From NCBI GenBank assembly GCA_944381165.1, contig CALWKC010000001.1:62001-126000 (forward strand): a DNA stretch of 64,000 nt, in the 5' to 3' direction. Positions 1-8,153 of the stretch are shown here, piece by piece (position 1 is the stretch's first letter; each line of letters begins with the position of its first letter). The notes under the pieces were generated by a model. It did no database searches, had not been told where the DNA came from, and saw nothing but the letters and a program-made list of their open reading frames with translations. The DNA is from an uncultured Lachnospira sp. Its GTDB lineage: Bacteria; Bacillota; Clostridia; Lachnospirales; Lachnospiraceae. The translations under genes were made by a program, and so were the position numbers.

Positions 1-428
1 CCCAATATACATGAATAATGACCATACGCGCTACCAGAAAGCTTAAGCCATGTCTGTTTGCTTGATATAACCGTTTCTCCCGTCTGCACGCTGCTGTTTA
101 CGGAACATGCAAATGTGCTGTATGGCTGATACACATTATCGGAATCAAGTTTATATACTGTAAGATAATTTTGTGCTTTATTTATTCGGATTTTATAGCT
201 TAAATTATCTTGAATAAAGGAGGTCTGCTCCTCTTTCGTCTGTTCAGTCGGCAAATCCGGAGATGTCTCAGCAGTCTCGGCTGATTTTCCCATATCCTTA
301 ATACTTGAAAGTACAAAAATAACAGCTGCCAGGAAAACAACCAGAATAATAAAATATATCTTTGAATTGCCTCCCAGCAGCCATTTTTTTAAGTCTAATT
401 TCTTAATTTTCTGATACTTTAAATCCAT
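1..428 (-). CDS. L,D-transpeptidase-like envelope protein, C-terminus cut by window edge
   Basis: I translated this frame by hand from the ATG at 426-428; it stays open to the left edge, so only about 142 N-terminal residues are visible. A basic cytoplasmic start (MDLKYQKIKK) is followed by one membrane segment at about residues 24-42 (IYFIILVVFLAAVIFVL) and a Thr/Glu/Gln-rich linker. Then comes a beta-rich segment (YKIRINKAQNYLTVYKLD ... CSVN ... TWLKLSGSAYGHYS). That pattern resembles the start of YkuD-type L,D-transpeptidase domains in clostridia, which make 3-3 peptidoglycan cross-links outside the membrane. The catalytic Cys/His motif would lie outside the window, so the assignment is by N-terminal resemblance only. 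Confidence 0.6.
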   Translation of the reverse strand, partial: MDLKYQKIKKLDLKKWLLGGNSKIYFIILVVFLAAVIFVLSSIKDMGKSAETAETSPDLPTEQTKEEQTSFIQDNLSYKIRINKAQNYLTVYKLDSDNVYQPYSTFACSVNSSVQTGETVISSKQTWLKLSGSAYGHYSCIL

Positions 429-470
429 ACCGCAAATTAATTATCCTTAAATTAATTATCAAATATTATT

Positions 471-1103
471 TTACTTATCAAAATTCTTTTCTTTAAGCTC
501 TATATACTTAATAATTAACTCTATACAACCGTCAATTCCGAGTTCGCCGCTGTCTATGCATAAATCATAGCTCTTGGCTTCTCCCCACTTCTTGCTTGAA
601 TAGTAGTTATAGTAGCTGGCTCTTCTCTTATCTGTCTTCTGAATCATATCGGCAGCTTTAGAATCTGTCAGTTCATAGAGCTTTTTAATTCTTTCTATCC
701 TTTTATCAAGACTGGCTTTAATCCATACACTGATTGCAAAAGGATTGTCCTCAAGAGCATAATCTGCACAGCGTCCGACAATAACGCATGACTCCCGCTG
801 CGCAAGCTTCTTAATTGTATCAAACTGGGCAAGAAATACCTTGTGATTAATCGGCATATCTACATAAGAATTAGAGTAGCCCAGTGAATATGTATCCATT
901 ACCAATGAATAAAGGAAGCTGTTTGTAGGCTTTTCATCATGTGATGCAAAAAGTTCTTCACAAAGACCACTCTGCTTTGCAGCTAACTCCAATAATTCCT
1001 TGTCATAACATTTGATGCCTAATCTCTCTGCAAGTTTAGTTCCTATTTCATGACCGCCGCTACCAAACTCTCTGCCTATTGTAATTACTGTTCTTTCATC
1101 CAT
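471..1103 (-). CDS. Cytidylate-kinase-like family protein
   Basis: A 210-residue protein with a P-loop-like start, VITIGREFGSGGHEIGTKLAERLG (residues 6-29), followed by a YDKELLELAA segment. This is the signature of the cytidylate kinase-like family (Pfam Cytidylate_kin2) common in Lachnospiraceae. It differs from true Cmk in sequence and often occurs beside unrelated genes, so CMP phosphorylation is not certain. Arg/Lys-rich helices (SLDKRIERIKKL, KTDKRRASYYNYYSSKKWG) resemble the lid region of nucleotide kinases. The start has a good ribosome binding site (AAAGGAGGAT). It stands alone between the edge gene and a hypothetical gene. Confidence 0.8.
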   Translation of the reverse strand: MDERTVITIGREFGSGGHEIGTKLAERLGIKCYDKELLELAAKQSGLCEELFASHDEKPTNSFLYSLVMDTYSLGYSNSYVDMPINHKVFLAQFDTIKKLAQRESCVIVGRCADYALEDNPFAISVWIKASLDKRIERIKKLYELTDSKAADMIQKTDKRRASYYNYYSSKKWGEAKSYDLCIDSGELGIDGCIELIIKYIELKEKNFDK

Positions 1104-1228
1104 AAAACCATCCTCCTTTATGATACTACAGGCTTTTTGATAGAATTATTATATAACAATCATCGTCAAAAATCTACAAATTTATAAAATTTTCACCATT
1201 TTATATTTAATTATCAGAAAAATTTATT

Positions 1229-1777
1229 TTAATCATCCTCGTAATGATCTATATGAAGAAGTATATTCATAAGAAAATCATATATGTCTTTTGCGTTTTC
1301 ATTTGCAATCACACTGTACTCACGCGGTGTAACGCATGCCATTTTAAGATTGCAGTAGCCTTTAGCCGAAAACATATAGCTTTTGCTCCACGTAATTTTT
1401 CTTATGGCATCTTCAACCTCACTTGAAGGCTTATTTCTCGTAATAATAATAAAAGAAATGTGCGAATACAAATGATGCTTAACAGGAGATTTTCCGTCGC
1501 CGCGGACAAAGTGAGGCTCAATACTGTTTATCGCAAAATCTTTAAGGGATTCGAGACTCTCCATATCCAGATTATCGCAGTTGATAAAAAACAGATGTTC
1601 AAAACAGCGTGTATCCCACAATTTTGCTTCATCTCCGGAAGTCTCAAATCTGTTGTTGTGGTTATAACAGTAAGCATATATTACAAATTTTTTGTCTTTA
1701 AACCAATAATTATGATATATATCAAACTTATCAGAAATACTGTTTATTATAATATCAATAAATTCTTTTCTTCTCAT
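1229..1777 (-). CDS. Hypothetical protein resembling DUF8052
   Basis: A 182-residue soluble protein, no signal peptide or membrane segment. The sequence has an aromatic N-terminal half (YHNYWFKDKKFVIYAYCYNH), an AKLWDTRCFEHLFFI segment, a run of hydrophobic strands around ISFIIITRN, and KSYMFSAKGYCNLKMACV. The order of KLW...EH, IIITRN and FSAKGY...L elements reminds me of the clostridial DUF8052 family, from memory only. No catalytic motif is evident. The ATG is preceded by GAGGAAGTAAA. It sits 32 bases downstream of the pseudouridine synthase gene and may be the last gene of that operon. Confidence 0.6.
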   Translation of the reverse strand: MRRKEFIDIIINSISDKFDIYHNYWFKDKKFVIYAYCYNHNNRFETSGDEAKLWDTRCFEHLFFINCDNLDMESLESLKDFAINSIEPHFVRGDGKSPVKHHLYSHISFIIITRNKPSSEVEDAIRKITWSKSYMFSAKGYCNLKMACVTPREYSVIANENAKDIYDFLMNILLHIDHYEDD

Positions 1778-1809
1778 TTTACTTCCTCCGCTTATATGCC
1801 GGGAATTAA

Positions 1810-2745
1810 TTATCTCCCCGAACTCCTAAGGTCTGAGAGTACCCTGTTAAAATAATCCGGAACAGGCGCCTCAAATTCAACATACTTTTCTGTTCTGGGA
1901 TGAATAAATCCCAAAACTCTGGCATGAAGCGTCTGACCCTCCAGATTATATGGAGACTTTTTGCTTCCATATACATCATCACCCAAAAGAGGATGTCCTA
2001 TGCTTGACATATGGACTCTTATCTGATGAGTTCTTCCCGTTTCAAGCTGGCATTCTATAAATGCAAATTGTTTAAAATTTTCAAGTACTCTGTAATGTGT
2101 GACGGCGCGTCTTCCGTTTTTTAAATCTACTGCCATTTTCTTACGGTCTTTGGGATTTCTTCCGATAGGGGCGTCAACCGTTCCTTCCTCCTGCGAAAAA
2201 GCATTACAGCATACAGCGCAATACTTTCTCGTGATTTCATGAACAGCAAGCTGTGAAGCTATTCTGCTGTGCGCAAAATCATTTTTACAGGCCACAAGAA
2301 CACCGGTTGTATTCATATCAATTCTATGCACAATTCCCGGTCTTAATACCCCGTTAATACCTGAAAGATTATCTTTGCAGTGAAACATAAGCGCATTAAC
2401 AAGCGTTCCGTGAAAATGACCTGCGGCAGGATGAACAACCATACCTTTCGGCTTATTTACAACGATAATATCATCGTCTTCATACAAAATATCAAGAGGA
2501 ATATTTTCAGCTTCAATCTCAGGCTCAATGCACGGAGGAACAGTTACTTTTAATACATCTGTGCCTGATACACGGTAATTGCTCTTTACAGGCTTATCAT
2601 TTACCAAAACCTTATTATCTTTAATGATTTTTTGTAAAAATGAACGCGAGTAATCCGGCATCTCATCAGATAAATACTTGTCAATCCTTGTGCCGTCGTC
2701 ACATTCATCCACATTAATAACAAATAATCCTGAAGAATTATCCAT
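1810..2745 (-). CDS. RluA-family 23S rRNA pseudouridine synthase (RluD/YlyB-like)
   Basis: A 311-residue enzyme with an N-terminal S4 RNA-binding domain (about 15-80; DGTRIDKYLSDEMPDYSRSFLQKII) and a RluA catalytic domain. The catalytic Asp is in GIVHRIDMNTTGVLVACKN (HRID in place of the usual HRLD), and the family QLETGRTHQIRVH motif is present. Family members isomerise uridines in rRNA or tRNA. The start overlaps the 3' end of lspA by 8 bases, giving translational coupling. The lspA-ylyB pair is also adjacent in Bacillus subtilis, which supports a YlyB-type identity; the target uridines cannot be read from sequence. Confidence 0.92.
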   Translation of the reverse strand: MDNSSGLFVINVDECDDGTRIDKYLSDEMPDYSRSFLQKIIKDNKVLVNDKPVKSNYRVSGTDVLKVTVPPCIEPEIEAENIPLDILYEDDDIIVVNKPKGMVVHPAAGHFHGTLVNALMFHCKDNLSGINGVLRPGIVHRIDMNTTGVLVACKNDFAHSRIASQLAVHEITRKYCAVCCNAFSQEEGTVDAPIGRNPKDRKKMAVDLKNGRRAVTHYRVLENFKQFAFIECQLETGRTHQIRVHMSSIGHPLLGDDVYGSKKSPYNLEGQTLHARVLGFIHPRTEKYVEFEAPVPDYFNRVLSDLRSSGR

Positions 2746-3262
2746 TCTTAGCCTTCCTGTTTAATTTAATAAAATCAAAATCGCTCTCTTTATATATAAA
2801 TAAAATCATAATAATAAAGAGAATAAGACCCACAGTCACATAACAATCAGCTATATTAAACACCGGGAAATTGATAAGCTCAAAATAAAGAAAATCTCTC
2901 ACATAGCCTAAAAAAAGTCTGTCAATAAAATTACCTGCTGCACCTGCTCCCAGCAGAATAACAGTAATGCGCATCCACAGATACTTCTTTTTCAAAGGCA
3001 TTTTATATATAATAAAAACAAGTACAGCAAAAATAATTACAGTGAGAATAATAAAAAATACTCTTCCGCCTCCTAATATCCCCCATGCGGTGCCTGTATT
3101 TTCGAGATAATACAGTTCAAAAACATCTTCTATAATCGGAATGGAGTTCTTGTTTTTCAGCGCTGCTTCTGCCATAATTTTTGTTATCTGGTCAACAGCA
3201 GAAAGCACGGCAACAGCAGCAAGAAAAATGCCGAGAGAAATCCATTTCTTATTATTTTTCAT
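2738..3262 (-). CDS. lspA: Lipoprotein signal peptidase (signal peptidase II)
   Basis: A 174-residue, four-helix membrane aspartic protease that removes signal peptides from prolipoproteins. Both catalytic Asp motifs are visible: GAAGNFIDRLFLGYVRDF and FNIADCYVTVG, with the conserved ENTGTAWG loop earlier. I start at the ATG at 3260-3262 because it has an AAAGG element about ten bases upstream; an in-frame ATG six codons earlier has no ribosome binding site. It lies 39 bases downstream of aroB and overlaps the pseudouridine synthase gene by 8 bases. Confidence 0.93.
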   Translation of the reverse strand: MKNNKKWISLGIFLAAVAVLSAVDQITKIMAEAALKNKNSIPIIEDVFELYYLENTGTAWGILGGGRVFFIILTVIIFAVLVFIIYKMPLKKKYLWMRITVILLGAGAAGNFIDRLFLGYVRDFLYFELINFPVFNIADCYVTVGLILFIIMILFIYKESDFDFIKLNRKAKNG

Positions 3263-3301
3263 ATGCAATTTGCCTTTCATAAAATTTTAAGTGAAACAGA
3301 G

Positions 3302-4393
3302 TTATTCTGTTACAACAGTCTCAAGAGCCCTTCTCATAGTGTCGTCGTCTACAGTCATGTCTATATATGCTTCACCGATTTTTTTAAGAAGAATAAACTT
3401 TACTCTTCCTGCATCCATTTTTTTATCGTTTTTAGAAGCTGCAATCACAGAATCCACTGTAATCCCGTCTGTATTTACAGGAAAGTCATATGTCCTGAAG
3501 GCGCTGCAAATATCGGAAAACTCCTCTTCGCTTATCATACCGCGCTCAACGCAAATCCTCAGCGCGGCAATCATTCCGAGAACTACACACTCTCCGTGAT
3601 ATAGTTCAAAATTCTTCTGCTTTTCAATGGCGTGCCCAAGTGTATGACCGAAATTAAGGAGAGCCCGCTCGCCCTTTTCAGTTGGGTCATTTTCTACAAC
3701 AGCCCGCTTAATCTCGCAGCTTCTGTAAATCATCTCTTCGAGAACCTGAACATCAAGAGCTGCTATTTTGTCGGAATTGTCTCTGAGCCACTCAAAATAT
3801 AAAGCGTCTTTAATCAGCCCGTGTTTTAATATTTCTCCAAGACCTGAATTAAACTGCCTGCGGCTGAGCGACTTAAGCGCAGAAATATTCATATATACAA
3901 GCTCAGGCTGGTGAAAAGCCCCCACCATATTCTTGTATGCCCTGAAATCGACACCGGTCTTTCCGCCGATGCTTGAATCAACCTGCGCAAGCAGGGATGT
4001 AGGAATCTGGATGAATTTTACTCCTCGAAGGTATGTGGCGGCAGCAAAACCTGTCAGGTCTCCGACAACGCCTCCTCCGAGTGCCACCAGCATGTCTTTT
4101 CTGTCAAATTTGTTCTCTATGAGAAATTCATATACATTCTGGACCGTGTCGAGGTTTTTATTTTTTTCACCTGCTTCAAATGTATATACAAATACATTAT
4201 TTTCGGTCTGCTCAAGACATTTTTTCACCTCGTCGGCGTAAATTGCGCCGACATTGCTGTCGGTAATAACTGCCAGCCTGCGATTTTTAATTCCAAGCTT
4301 TTTGACACTCTCTGCCAGCTTTGAAAAATCACTCTCAATCACTATATCATAGCGTGGCTTCCCATCATAATTTACTGTAATCAGCTTTGACAT
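3302..4393 (-). CDS. aroB: 3-dehydroquinate synthase
   Basis: A 363-residue enzyme of the shikimate pathway converting DAHP to 3-dehydroquinate with NAD and a metal ion. Visible motifs are the nucleotide-binding GGGVVGDLTGFAAATYLRG, PTSLLAQVDSSIGGKTGVD, and the metal ligands in EILKHG, FGHTLGHAIE and YHGECV. Length is normal for the family. The ATG has a GGAGG about ten bases upstream. No other aro gene is nearby; it is inserted between sepF and lspA, neighbours in the usual Gram-positive division cluster. A terminator-like hairpin separates it from sepF, so it may depend on partial read-through. Confidence 0.95.
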   Translation of the reverse strand: MSKLITVNYDGKPRYDIVIESDFSKLAESVKKLGIKNRRLAVITDSNVGAIYADEVKKCLEQTENNVFVYTFEAGEKNKNLDTVQNVYEFLIENKFDRKDMLVALGGGVVGDLTGFAAATYLRGVKFIQIPTSLLAQVDSSIGGKTGVDFRAYKNMVGAFHQPELVYMNISALKSLSRRQFNSGLGEILKHGLIKDALYFEWLRDNSDKIAALDVQVLEEMIYRSCEIKRAVVENDPTEKGERALLNFGHTLGHAIEKQKNFELYHGECVVLGMIAALRICVERGMISEEEFSDICSAFRTYDFPVNTDGITVDSVIAASKNDKKMDAGRVKFILLKKIGEAYIDMTVDDDTMRRALETVVTE

Positions 4394-4420
4394 AATTAAT
4401 AATCCTCCGGACTCTTAAAA

Positions 4421-4450
4421 TACCACCTGAAACACAATGCTTCAGGTGGT
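4421..4450 (-). terminator. Terminator-like hairpin after sepF
   Basis: A perfect 10-bp stem (ACCACCTGAA / TTCAGGTGGT, 4422-4431 with 4441-4450) with a 9-base loop. On the minus strand it is followed by ATTTTAAG, a short U-tract. It lies 13 bases after sepF and 28 bases before the aroB start. The weak U-tract suggests partial termination or attenuation, because no separate aroB promoter fits in the remaining space. Confidence 0.6.
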
Positions 4451-4463
4451 TTTTATCAAAAAG

Positions 4464-5009
4464 TTATTTATTAAATGATGATAAATCAATCCCGCCTGCA
4501 ACAAGCTCAGGAATGTCACCTGAAATATCTACGTTAGGCGGTGTTACAAGAAATATGTAGCTTGTAATCTTCTGAAGATTACCGCGCATTGCATAGCATG
4601 AGCCTGCTGAATAGTCAATAACACGCTGCGCAATCTCCACATGAATCCCCTCAAGATTGAGAACTACTGCCTTACCGCTCAAAAGAGTATCCGTAATGTC
4701 GCTGGCATCCTCCATAGACTCAGGTCTTATAACAACAACCTCAAGTCCCCTTGAGCCTGAAGGCTTAATAGGTACAACCTTTTTAGATGATGCCTTTGGC
4801 TTCTCAGAAGCTTTTGTGCTGTAATCCTGCTGCTCATCTTCTAATTCGTCTTTATACTTTTTATTCCCGGTAAAAAGTTTTCTTCTGGCAGAGCCTTTTT
4901 CTTCCTCGTCATCATAATCGTCATATTCATCGTAATCATCATAATCGTCATCATAATCATCATCATTATGAAGCTTGAATACGTTAATAACACCATCTAA
5001 AATTCCCAT
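4464..5009 (-). CDS. sepF: Cell division protein SepF
   Basis: A 181-residue FtsZ-binding, membrane-associated division protein. Residues 1-12 (MGILDGVINVFK) form the amphipathic membrane-binding helix. Residues about 15-40 are a very acidic Asp/Tyr/Glu stretch. The C-terminal SepF domain (about 85-170) contains EVVVIRPESMEDASDITDTLLSGKAVV and the RVIDYSAGSCYAMRG core. SepF polymerises and tethers FtsZ to the membrane. It lies 17 bases downstream of a YggS-type gene, the same order as ylmE-ylmF in Bacillus. The acidic linker is DNA-repetitive (see repeat entry) and may vary between strains. Confidence 0.93.
   Translation of the reverse strand: MGILDGVINVFKLHNDDDYDDDYDDYDEYDDYDDEEEKGSARRKLFTGNKKYKDELEDEQQDYSTKASEKPKASSKKVVPIKPSGSRGLEVVVIRPESMEDASDITDTLLSGKAVVLNLEGIHVEIAQRVIDYSAGSCYAMRGNLQKITSYIFLVTPPNVDISGDIPELVAGGIDLSSFNK
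4904..4966. repeat. Asp-codon-rich low-complexity tract inside sepF
   Basis: Imperfect reiteration of (c/t)gtcatcataatcatc-type units encodes the Asp/Tyr/Glu stretch of SepF. It is a simple-sequence coding repeat that could expand or contract by slippage without leaving frame when whole codons are gained or lost. It separates the membrane helix from the FtsZ-binding domain. Confidence 0.6.
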
Positions 5010-5026
5010 TGTTATATATCTCCTAA

Positions 5027-5719
5027 TTATTTATTATAATTACGCGCCCCAAAAATCGCTGTGCCAACACGAACCATCGTAGCTCCCTCCTCTACCGCTA
5101 CCGTATAATCGTTGGTCATTCCCATGGACAAGACATCCATATTGATATTATCAATGTTTTTAGCGTTTATGTCAACACATAATTGTTTCAAATCCCGAAA
5201 ATATTTGCGGTTTTCCTCTGCATTTTCAACGTATGGAGCGCTTGTCATCAGCCCTCTTACATTAAGTCCCGGAAGCCTGGAAATTTGTGTCACAATTTCG
5301 ACACAGTTCTCAACTGTGATACCAAATTTATTTTCTTCTCCGGCAACATTTACCTCAACCAGTATATCGACTGTGAAATTTTTTTTGACGGCTTCTCTGC
5401 TGATTTCTTCGGCAAGACGCAGCGAATCCACAGAGTGTATCATTGCCACCTTTCCCACAATATATTTAACCTTGTTTCTCTGAAGGTGTCCGATCATATG
5501 CCACTCAATATCATCAGGAAGAGTTTCAATTTTTTCAACAAGTTCCTGGACATAATTTTCTCCAAATGTGCGGATACCGGCGTTATACGCTTCCATGACA
5601 AGCTCGTTGGGCTTGGTTTTACTCACCGCAATAAGCGTTACCTCCGAGGGACTGCGTCCCGCGCGCTCACAGGCAGCTTTAATATTTTCTTTTACTGTTT
5701 TAATCTGTTCAGAAACCAT
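5027..5719 (-). CDS. YggS/YlmE-family PLP homeostasis protein
   Basis: A 230-residue single-domain (alanine racemase N-terminal fold) PLP-binding protein; the family buffers pyridoxal phosphate and affects amino-acid pools. The PLP lysine is in LIAVSKTKP (about Lys34). Other family segments are FGENYVQELVEKI, WHMIGHLQRNKVKYI, GLMTSAP and LSMGMTNDY. I start at the ATG at 5717-5719 because GAGGAGGG lies at the right distance; an upstream in-frame codon would add 14 residues without a better site. It is directly upstream of sepF, the usual Gram-positive arrangement. Confidence 0.93.
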   Translation of the reverse strand: MVSEQIKTVKENIKAACERAGRSPSEVTLIAVSKTKPNELVMEAYNAGIRTFGENYVQELVEKIETLPDDIEWHMIGHLQRNKVKYIVGKVAMIHSVDSLRLAEEISREAVKKNFTVDILVEVNVAGEENKFGITVENCVEIVTQISRLPGLNVRGLMTSAPYVENAEENRKYFRDLKQLCVDINAKNIDNINMDVLSMGMTNDYTVAVEEGATMVRVGTAIFGARNYNK

Positions 5720-5757
5720 AAAACCCTCCTCTTTTCCGTTAGTTGATATTTGCAAAA

Positions 5758-7164
5758 TCAATATATAAGCTGATTTACAGAGTATTTGTCAGCGTCAAGA
5801 ACTATTCTGTCGTATACAGAGATACCGTATGAGACATTCCTTTTGGCTATTATGTATTCATTATTCTCATCTATAATTTCTACAAGCTTAAATACAGTAT
5901 ATCCGGTATTTATACAGTACACACCCTTGAGCTTCTCTGTCGGTCCTATTACATATCTGTCTGAGGAATCAGGCTTAATTATACTGTTGCCCGCTGCAAA
6001 ATCCTCCGTACTTACATAGCAGACCGAATCATCTGATTTATAAATATCCGCCTCGACAAACTTTGTCTTAAGCTCGCCGTTGCTGTTGTATTCTTCACAT
6101 ATAAAGCCGTATGAATTGCTGTTTCCTCCGGTAGTAAGATATTCCTTAGGAATAGTGTAAAATTCTTCTTCCGTTACAGCAGATGACGGAATTTTAAGAC
6201 CTGTGTTGTTCGTGGCGGTAAGCTCAATATCAAGAAAACGCTCTGTCGCGTATCTCACCATATATTTATTCAGTCCGATAACTCCGTAATAATTGCCGTC
6301 CTTATTAATTATAGAAAATGAGCCCGTAACCTCAATATTATCTTTTTTTATTTTAATTGTTACATTTTTTTTATTTTCTAAATCATATGAAACAATATCC
6401 TTTTGGGTGAGCATAATAACAATATTCCACTCTTCATCCGTTATTATTTTATAGGCAGGACTCTCTGAGACGACAAGGTCTTCTGATTTTAAATTATTTT
6501 TTTTGTAATTATTTTTATCGAATAAATCGTTAGTTATATTATCAGTTGTCACTGACTCATAGCCGTCGGTATAGTAGACTACGGTTCCCGTCCGGGTGCT
6601 TTTGATTGTCTGAAACAGATTTTCGCTTCCGGTGCTCGCCACAATATTATCGAGATTTGCAATAATATTTTCATTCATAGCCTGAAGCACTGCAGAGTTT
6701 AAATCTGTTTTTAAATCATATATATCGCTGAAATTATTTCCGTCATAATTCGTTCTGAAATTATTCAGCATTGATTTGATAGAAGCCAGATTCTGCTTTG
6801 AGAGTGAATTTTCATCGGATTTAGTGTACTGTGATAAAATTTCTGATACACGTCCCGTCTCATCCACAGTACATATTGTATCATCCACCTTCACTCTGGC
6901 TGCCTCTTTTTGATAATAATTGATATTGCCGGAATATGACGAATTTACAACCTCCTCACTTCTCAAAGCAATCCCCGTAAAAGTTGCGTTTGAGGTAAGC
7001 GCTCCTATATCAACCTCATATGTTCGTACCTTTGCTTTTGTGACATAAAGCGCAACAAAGCAGACAACATATATTAATACAACGGCAAAAATAAAAGCTG
7101 CGGCTTTAGGCTTGCGCCGATATTTAATTACTTTTCTGTTATTTGTTCTGCGTCGATTTTCCAT
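5758..7164 (-). CDS. HlyD-like membrane-anchored adaptor protein
   Basis: A 468-residue protein with a basic cytoplasmic N-terminus (RRRTNNRKVIKYRRKPK) and one transmembrane helix at about 20-42. A large extracellular region follows with barrel-sandwich-like segments (YEVDIGALTSNATFTGIALRSEE, RVKVDDTICTVDETG). This resembles HlyD/RND-type periplasmic adaptor proteins that dock with export pumps, but no ABC or other transporter is adjacent. Instead it sits 38 bases upstream of the YggS gene and sepF, so a division or envelope role is conceivable. The start is the ATG at 7162-7164 with AAGG upstream; an in-frame TTG 18 codons earlier is less likely. Confidence 0.7.
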   Translation of the reverse strand: MENRRRTNNRKVIKYRRKPKAAAFIFAVVLIYVVCFVALYVTKAKVRTYEVDIGALTSNATFTGIALRSEEVVNSSYSGNINYYQKEAARVKVDDTICTVDETGRVSEILSQYTKSDENSLSKQNLASIKSMLNNFRTNYDGNNFSDIYDLKTDLNSAVLQAMNENIIANLDNIVASTGSENLFQTIKSTRTGTVVYYTDGYESVTTDNITNDLFDKNNYKKNNLKSEDLVVSESPAYKIITDEEWNIVIMLTQKDIVSYDLENKKNVTIKIKKDNIEVTGSFSIINKDGNYYGVIGLNKYMVRYATERFLDIELTATNNTGLKIPSSAVTEEEFYTIPKEYLTTGGNSNSYGFICEEYNSNGELKTKFVEADIYKSDDSVCYVSTEDFAAGNSIIKPDSSDRYVIGPTEKLKGVYCINTGYTVFKLVEIIDENNEYIIAKRNVSYGISVYDRIVLDADKYSVNQLIY

Positions 7165-7335
7165 ATTTAACCTTATAATAAAATTGAATTTATGGGAATT
7201 TTTACTTTTTATATTCAATACTGCAATTTTACTCTTTTGAAATTCAAAACAATGCTATGCCAATTTTTTTCAGACATATTCATTTATATAAATGGAACAA
7301 TAATAAAGGTAGATATTAAATCAAGGAGGTTCTGT

Positions 7336-7545
7336 ATGAATTCAAAATGGATTGATTATACTACTTTAACTATCATTATTATCGGAGCAATAAACTGGGG
7401 ACTTATCGGATTTTTTAACTTCAATCTCGTGTCTGCCATCTTTGGACAGGCTACATGGATAACCCGTGTTATATATGCTGTCGTAGGTCTGTGCGGCCTT
7501 TATCAGATAAGCGTATACGGAAGAATACGAGATTTAAGTAATTAG
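7336..7545 (+). CDS. DUF378 (YuzA-like) small membrane protein
   Basis: The only plus-strand gene in the window. It has 69 residues and a perfect AAGGAGG ribosome binding site six bases before the ATG. Two transmembrane helices flank a conserved AINWGLIGFFNFNLV loop and end in YAVVGLCGLYQI, the DUF378 pattern of the Bacillus YuzA family. Function is unknown. A longer frame begins upstream but lacks a ribosome binding site. It is convergent with mgsA and divergent from the HlyD-like gene, so it has its own promoter somewhere in 7165-7335, which I could not place with confidence. Confidence 0.88.
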   Translation: MNSKWIDYTTLTIIIIGAINWGLIGFFNFNLVSAIFGQATWITRVIYAVVGLCGLYQISVYGRIRDLSN

Positions 7546-7566
7546 TCTTCCGGTTAAAAAGTGCCT

Positions 7567-7609
7567 ATAAACGCCGGCGTAAGCTGTATAAGCTTGAGCC
7601 GGCGTTTAT
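7567..7609. terminator. Probable bidirectional terminator between convergent genes
   Basis: A perfect 12-bp stem (ATAAACGCCGGC at 7567-7578 with GCCGGCGTTTAT at 7598-7609). The loop holds a further 5-bp AAGCT/AGCTT stem. On the minus strand the stem is followed within a few bases by CACTTTTT. It lies between the ends of the convergent DUF378 gene and mgsA, where a shared terminator is expected. Confidence 0.65.
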
Positions 7610-7690
7610 CACTCATCAAATATTACTCCGGCTTGCCGCGCGGAATATGACCTTAGCAGCAGTCACTGTGCCGTTTAAAAAACGCCACAT

Positions 7691-8086
7691 CTACTGATAT
7701 ATTTCTCTCCACTCCATATCTCCGCGTTCAAGAGACTTTATAAGCAATTCCGCTGTGGCGAGATTGGTTGCAAGAGGAATATTATACATATCACACAACT
7801 CGCAAACTTTTTTTGAACTTGGCTCATGCGCCTGAGGATTAATTGCTTCGCGCAGAAAAATTACAAGGTCAAGCTGATTATTTTCAATCATTGCACAAAT
7901 CTGCAGGTCTCCTCCGAGATGACCTGCCAAAAATTTATGAATAGAAAGGTTGGTAACATTTTCTATAAGCTGTCCGGTCGTTCCCGTTGCAAAAAGCTGA
8001 TTTTTGTTAAGTATACCTCTGTAAGCAATACAGAAATTCTGCATTAATTTTTTTTTGGAATCATGCGCAATCAATCCAATATTCAT
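7691..8086 (-). CDS. mgsA: Methylglyoxal synthase homologue with altered active site
   Basis: A 131-residue protein matching methylglyoxal synthase (dihydroxyacetone phosphate to methylglyoxal plus phosphate). It keeps the N-terminal IAHDSKK (His8, Asp9), ATGTTG phosphate loop and GHLGGD (Asp60, equivalent to catalytic Asp71 of E. coli). Two other conserved aspartates differ. The FWDP Asp91 position reads REA (Glu80). The HDPD motif reads HEPS, so the Asp101 position is Ser90. Family membership is clear but activity is uncertain. It is the last gene of the mre-min-rodA operon, 67 bases after rodA. Confidence 0.85.
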   Translation of the reverse strand: MNIGLIAHDSKKKLMQNFCIAYRGILNKNQLFATGTTGQLIENVTNLSIHKFLAGHLGGDLQICAMIENNQLDLVIFLREAINPQAHEPSSKKVCELCDMYNIPLATNLATAELLIKSLERGDMEWREIYQ

Positions 8087-8153
8087 ACCACTCTCACACC
8101 TTTCTCTTTCTGCATACCAATATTGTCTCTTGTGTCAAAAGTAAAAGCAAATT

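Noticed and set aside
1104..1228. Promoter for the cytidylate-kinase-like gene
   Set aside because: A TATAAT occurs, but the only TTGACG is ten bases away and other -35 choices are weak, so I do not place one.
8111..8138. Perfect TTGACA before mgsA
   Set aside because: The sequence 16 bases downstream is TATGCA, a poor -10, and the gene fits the operon with rodA; not enough to call a promoter.
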